This document shows positions 58,948 through 64,000 of a DNA stretch of 64,000 nucleotides, piece after piece. The stretch is taken from NCBI GenBank assembly GCA_002794775.1, contig NBAY01000068.1, positions 62,001-126,000 on the forward strand, in the 5' to 3' direction. The translations under genes were made by a program, and so were the position numbers. Positions within the stretch are counted from its first letter, which is position 1. Every line of letters begins with the position of its first letter. The notes under the pieces were generated by a model. The model did not search any database and was not told where the DNA came from. It saw only the letters and a program-made list of their open reading frames with translations. Source of the stretch: Porodaedalea pini (lineage: Eukaryota; Basidiomycota; Agaricomycetes; Hymenochaetales; Hymenochaetaceae).

Positions 58948-60104
58948 CTACTCAGCCATCTGCACGTCCTCGTCACCTGGCGGGGGCTCCGTTGAGCCGG
59001 AAGCAGCCATTCCCTGCAAGTCTTGATCCGTCAATACGAAGGAAGCGTGCGTTCGTGTCGATGCTGTCTTCGCAGGCAGGTTTTTTATGTATGGATCCAC
59101 CTTCTCTTCCTCAAGCATTCGGAACGGTCCGCCAGGGGGGACGTCGGTTTCGAGCTCACCAGCAGGTCCGACAATGCCGATAGTCGTGTTGTGGATCGTG
59201 AGTTCTTTGTCCTGCTGGAGTGTCTCTCGCAATGCTTGCAGGCCGTGCTCAATCAGCTTCTCCAATGTGCCTAGTTTGAAATGTCGATTGTTTTAGAAGG
59301 TACGGGATGAAGCATGTAAACTCACAGTCCGTGAATTCCTCGAAGTGTCGCTCAAGATAAGTCTTTGCGCTTTGGCTGCGCGCTCCGATCGACATCGCGA
59401 AGTATTCGAGCGAATTTCCCGAGGGTGAGAACTCAAATAGATGTGGGCCCGACGGGTCCTGGCCGACGATGAGGAATCCGACACCGTAGGGACGCCGTCC
59501 ATACTCCTGCGTGTTAACCTGAGCCTCTAAAATGCTGTGAGATTTTTACGTTCGCGCAAGCCTGATGGAGATGGGCACGTACTGTCTGCAATGGATGTTA
59601 CGATGCGGTTCACGGGTATTGGGCGATTGAACACCATGCGCTCCGACATGGCCTGTTGCCGCATAAAGTTACTGTAGACAGTGGTCATTAAGTAAGATTT
59701 ACTTTAAGCATACGATGTGGGTAAGACTACGTACCTCAACACTCTCGCGTCTGAAGTCAGGCCTGCAATCCCTATGCCAATATGGTCGTCGATCCTAAAC
59801 ATCTTTTGCTGGTAAGACGAAAGCTCGCCCGTAGAGCGCTACACAAGTGCTGTAGCATCAGTTTTGGGTACATACTCGCTCAGATGAGATAGACATACCT
59901 TCAGCGCGAGGAGAATGGCATGGGTCTTCGACCGTAAGCCTACAACAGCGGAGCCTTGCTTGACTGCTTCAAGCGAGTATTCGACCTGGTGAATACGGCC
60001 TTGCGGTGAAAATATAGTGTTGTCGGAGTCGTAGGTATTTCTGAAACTACACTGTGGGTTATATCCTGGACGAATTGTTTGGCACGCATGGAGGTACTCA
60101 CCAT
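58948..60104 (-). CDS. PRE5: 20S proteasome subunit alpha-6 (PSMA1 type)
   Basis: Alpha-ring subunit of the 20S proteasome. Exons 60104-60102, 60051-59899, 59838-59735, 59671-59583, 59526-59326 and 59270-58948 give 290 residues. After Met the protein reads [28 protein letters not shown], the alpha-subunit signature, then [46 protein letters not shown] and [16 protein letters not shown]. The tail is acidic, as in PSMA1. The first exon consists of the ATG alone: no other in-frame ATG lies nearby, and the intron (60101-60052) has good GTGAGT and CACAG ends. It is convergent with COX15, 124 bp away. Confidence 0.94.
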
Positions 60105-60316
60105 GGTTGTCTCCGTTCAAAGTAGATGCGTGACGCGTCCTCCAACGCGCGTCAAGATCAGAACAGACACGGTATCTTACGTAACCACCACTATAGTGTT
60201 CAATAAAGCGAAGAAAATACGTTATTTTTGTCTTACATGTAGTAAGTACAGTTATCTGCAAGGGTAAGTTAGCTCGAATGTCAAGATTCTACTCTAGCCA
60301 GTATCAGTCGTAGTTT

Positions 60317-63300
60317 TTATCTGCCACCCTTTTTCTCAGCCCGCCACTCCTTGAACATCCCATCCAAGCTCTTGTACAGAAGGTGGGAAGGCAAGGACCG
60401 GATAATCTCTCCAACTCGCTCGTCAACCTGCTCTTTCCCCTTTCCTTCTCCAAGTGCCTGCTCCGCATACTGAGCCGCGAGGCGGACAAGTGCCATAACG
60501 GCGAGCGAGACGTGCGTCTGCTGCGCCGCGTGTGGGGACGACGAGTCCATCGCCGCCAGTAGAGGGCCTTGGATCGAGGGTGCTGATATCGCCGATGTGT
60601 TCTGAGAGAATGGTGTCGCCCTCTCCCCTCTGACTAGTCTCAAGAGAATTTCAAGCACGTTGTCCGCATAGGTCATGTGCGTCTTCAAGAAACGAGAGCG
60701 TTCGGAAGCTAAACCAACTGGTGAGTTATTAGACCAGCTTGCCAGGACAGTCTGGATAGTAGGGGCCTTAAATGAACATCAGACCCTGCACAGACACCAA
60801 AGAGAATGGAACTCACTGGGTCAGGATATCGAACTTCAATTTTCTTCTCCCAACCGACAGCTTCACCCGCAACCCAAAAGCGCCCACCAAACATATCTTT
60901 CAGCCAATCATGGACATCCCCTGTCTTTACCCACTTGGGCTCCGAAAGCGGACGGTCCTTATCCAAATGAACACTAACAACTGTCTTTGTGCCAGCGTCC
61001 GATTTCCAAAACGGCGGTAAAGTAGAATCAGATTCTAAAGCTTCAGAAAGCTCTGCAATAGGCGAATAGGCCTTGCTCTCATTGAGCGTCTCAATCTAGA
61101 GAAAATGAAAGTTGAGAGGAAAAGAAAGAGATAAAAATGCAATGAGATGTACCAATATCCCCTTGAAGCCCTCCTCAGCTCGCTCGACTGTCATGTCAAT
61201 GTCAATCCGGCCTTCAGCACGGAAAACAGTCATCTTTTCCACGACCTCAGCGTCAATAAGTAGTCTCCTTGACCCGGCTGCATATGCAATAGAAACACGA
61301 TTTGCAGAAGCCACTTTGATACTGCTCGCAACAGGCTTGACAGGGAGGTCAGGATTAGCAGTAGAAGTGCTCGTGGAAGTACCAGAGAACGCCGTATTGG
61401 AAGTAGGCGACGCCGGGGGCTCCGGGAGATGCTCAACATCCATCGCCACCGCTTGTCTAAGACATCGGTCTCCTCCTTAACGGCGGAATCATTAGGCTGA
61501 GGAGGCTTCTCTTCACCTTCGCCGCTCTGGGCGGCCTCAACAGGAGAAACAATAGAAGAAACGATAAGTTCAACATTCTCTTCCTTCGCCAGGGTTAAGT
61601 CACCAGTCGTGACGTCTTTTCCCTCTGTTTCTAGACCAGCGGGTTCCATCTGGTCTGCTACCTGAGGTACTGACGTTTCGACCTTTTCGACTTTTTCAAC
61701 CTGAGCCTCGGTAGAATCTGCAGCGATGACCGGAGGGGCCGAAGGCTCAACTTGAGCAGAACTTTCAACTCGACCATCCTCGTTGACATCGTCATCCGCC
61801 TGCCTCTCAGCAACATCATGCTGAGGCTTCGGCTCAGTCATGGTCTCATCAACTTCATATTCACCTTGAAAAAAGAAGGGGCAAAAATAAATGTTAGTCG
61901 CGTGAACGCCGACGGATGATTTGTCTTCATCAATCTCGCCAAATAGTCCACTCCCAGCCACTTCACCAATAGCGAAACGGAACTCACCATCATCCTCATG
62001 AAACCCGATGTCAGACTCGACTTGGGTCTGCTCATAAACATCCATTTCGCCTTCCGCATCTGCGTCACCATCCACGATGGCAGCCATCAACCAGTCCGCC
62101 TCACTAGCCGTTTCCGCGACGCTTGGAGCAACGCTGCCGCGTTCAATGCTTGCATCATGCTCTACTGATTCGGTCGATTGGCCCAGATCAGTTGCGTGTC
62201 CGTCCACGCTTTCCTTCCCATTTGGAAGAGGCGGAGGCGGAGGAGCTCTAAGTCCGTCCTCCATGTCGCCTTCATCATCGTCCACCTTCTTACGCTTGCC
62301 TTTGCGAAGATCAGATACCGAAGGAGTTGAGACAATAGGCCGAGCATCATCTGCGGACGGAGGTGTGTGGAAGTAAATACGCATACGCGCAGCTGTAGCT
62401 CCGTTAGAGGCAGAATGCGCAACCTGAGATTCCTTTGCGGCCGGTTTGACAGAATCATTCGGAGACTCCTCCGATTCTCCCACTAAAGTCGCAGAATCCT
62501 GTGTTGATTCCTCCGTTTTTGCATTCTCTTCGCTTTTTGTTGTCTCAGAGTCAGACTCAACAGGAACAAGTCCCCACTGCCAACCCAAACTCCGGATTTC
62601 CAGACCAACGATTTTGAAATCCGTCAGAGTGCGCCTGTTTTCATCGCGTTTACCCATACCACTACTGGAGCCAGAATTTGTAGTATTCGAAATGGCACGG
62701 TTCTGATGAAATCCGTCCGATCGTCCGCCGCGACCACCATGACCACCATGCATCGAATTTCCTCCATTGCGGCCTCCATGACCACCTCGAAAAGATGCAT
62801 TGTTCTGGTGATGATGCGGTCCGTTATTGAAAGAGCTTCCACCTCTTCTGTTGAAAGTATTGAAGCCACCGCGATCGCGAGACTGATGACCGCGCATAGA
62901 GCCGCCACCGGAGTGACTAGTACCACCACCTCGACCTCCGCCACCATGCATACCGCCTCCACGACCACGGTTCATACCCATGCCTCTGTTCCCTCCCATA
63001 TTGCCCCCTCGAACACCTCTATTGATGCCCGCTCCTCTTCCACCACTCATCCCACCCCTGCCCATGCCAGCTGGGAAATTACCCTGTGATTGCATCTGAC
63101 TAGGCTGAGATGGCAATCCAGACATTCCCGACTGTTTGCTGGGACCTAAAGGCACACCTTGCATAGACATTGGCTGAGCACCTTGCTGGAAACGCGGTTG
63201 TTGAGGGGTCGATTGGTGCGCATTGTCAAAACGCGGACGCTTTGCTGGAGGCATTTGCTGCTGTGAGGACGTGTGTTGTATACCATTTGCTGGGCCTCGA

Positions 63301-63851
63301 GGCTGTTGCTGTTGATGCTGCTGCTGCTGAAAAAAAGGTTGCTGTGGAGCCTGGGGAGGTTGTAAAGGTCTGAAAGGCTGCTGAGCCGGCGTTTGTGATG
63401 GGGCAAGCCCTTGAGGGATATATGGCTGAGCAGGCTGAGCATAGGTAGCTGCACCTTGCGGCTGATACGGATTGTATGGCTGAGGCGGAACAGTTGGACC
63501 AATGGCGGCAGGCGGTTGAGCATAGTGATGCTGCTGTTGCTGCGCGTGTTGCTGCTGCCAATGAGCAGACTGGTGTCCACCGTAGCCATAATTCGCATAC
63601 AATGCCGCTGACTGATCTGTCGACGGCTTAGGCGCAGCGGCAGCTTGTGCCGCCTGGGCAGCAGGCCACTGCGGATTCGGTCCAGACCATTGCGGATTGA
63701 ATGTAGGCTGCGCTCCCGGCTGTTGCTGAGCCGCCCAATATGCCGAATAATCTGGTTGGCCTGCTGGTTGCGGAGGAGGCGGGCCTGGAGGTAGCGGCGG
63801 CTGTTGGTGCGACGGGTACGATGGCGGTGGAATAAATGGATTTTTGTTCAT
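60317..63851 (-). CDS. Q/P-rich and RGG-rich protein with conserved C-terminal domain, function unknown
   Basis: Exons 63851-61517, 61451-61153, 61095-60817 and 60766-60317 keep one frame and predict about 1,120 residues. Order: Pro/Gln-rich prion-like N-terminus (MNKNPFIPPPSYPSHQQPPL, poly-Q blocks); Gly/Arg/Met-rich RGG-type region (GGMSGGRGAGINRGVRGG); short conserved TLTDFKIVGLEIRSLGWQWG; acidic middle; and a conserved C-terminal part (RRLLIDAEVVEKMTVFR, EPKWVKTGDVHDWLKDMFGG, FLKTHMTYADNVLEILLRLV, RGERATPFSQ). RGG plus Q-rich composition suggests RNA binding or granule association. I know the C-terminal block only as a basidiomycete conserved sequence. A further 87-nt intron at 61865-61951 is possible. 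Confidence 0.8.
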
Positions 63852-64000
63852 CGTGAAGGACGATCGCGATGTCCACTACTGCAGTCGGGAGAAGAACAGA
63901 CACAGGCGCTCAACGTTTGGTAAGCATCATATTATATAATTTAACGGCCGACAGCTCACGTGATAGCTATCTCAAGATTTCGAGGATCGACTGGTCTGGA
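63852..64000. other. Promoter side of the Q/RGG-rich gene, window edge
   Basis: Short upstream DNA with a TATATAA stretch near 63932-63938. No other gene starts before the window ends. Confidence 0.4.

Noticed and set aside
61440..61520. Apparent frameshift that would truncate the Q/RGG-rich protein
   Set aside because: A 65-nt intron (61516-61452, GTGAAG...GACAAG) restores the frame and joins sequences that look continuous, so no mutation is needed.
1..64000. CRISPR array, rRNA genes, biosynthetic cluster or viral genes
   Set aside because: None seen: no regularly spaced direct repeats, no rRNA-like sequence, no NRPS/PKS/terpene enzymes and no viral hallmark proteins apart from the LINE.

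Overview
The window reads as nuclear DNA of a filamentous basidiomycete, most likely an agaricomycete. Genes are packed with 45-70 nt spliceosomal introns, the gene set is eukaryotic (AP-3 adaptor, OST, proteasome, ATP synthase, cytochrome oxidase assembly), and several conserved families have fungal architecture (Sst2/FlbA-type RGS, Atf1-type bZIP, DUF1748, DUF3445, DUF2838, F-box paralogs). All gene models were built by eye from reading frame, GT-AG (occasionally GC-AG) junctions and family recognition; phase was checked arithmetically for the exon joins that are given.

Layout. 0-1.2 kb: 5' part of an RGS protein leaving the window on the left. 1.2-3.9 kb: no recognisable gene. 3.9-8.3 kb: two convergent pairs, APM3 with a mitochondrial ribosomal SOD-fold protein, and OST2/DAD1 with a DUF1748 protein. 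8.5-14.8 kb: a nearly complete LINE retrotransposon flanked by an 11-bp target-site duplication, inserted about 150 bp upstream of the DUF1748 start codon; its ORF2 has two in-frame TGA codons and an altered reverse-transcriptase active site. 15-25 kb: an isochorismatase-family hydrolase, a large coiled-coil protein, a DUF3445 protein and a second coiled-coil protein. 28.4-30.6 kb: an Atf1-like bZIP factor with long non-coding flanks. 32.8-38.4 kb: hexokinase bracketed by two F-box paralogs in opposite orientation. 38.9-44.9 kb: ATP7, GPC1, TAD1 and a small Con-6-like protein. 45-49.9 kb and 53-56.5 kb: gene-poor stretches with degenerate repeats and a recurring palindromic 9-mer. 49.9-53 kb: a PPxY protein and an EFM6-like methyltransferase. 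56.5-64 kb: a divergent BOL3/COX15 pair, proteasome subunit PRE5, and a Q/RGG-rich protein.

Functionally this is mostly housekeeping DNA with several mitochondrial genes (mS42/43-like, ATP7, BOL3, COX15). I see no gene cluster for a new pathway. The most notable signals are the LINE with its broken frames, several unusual splice junctions (a GA donor, three GC-AG introns, stop-free 3n introns, an ATG-only first exon), the inverted F-box pair around hexokinase, and over-represented short palindromes in the gene-poor DNA. No rRNA, tRNA or CRISPR array was found.
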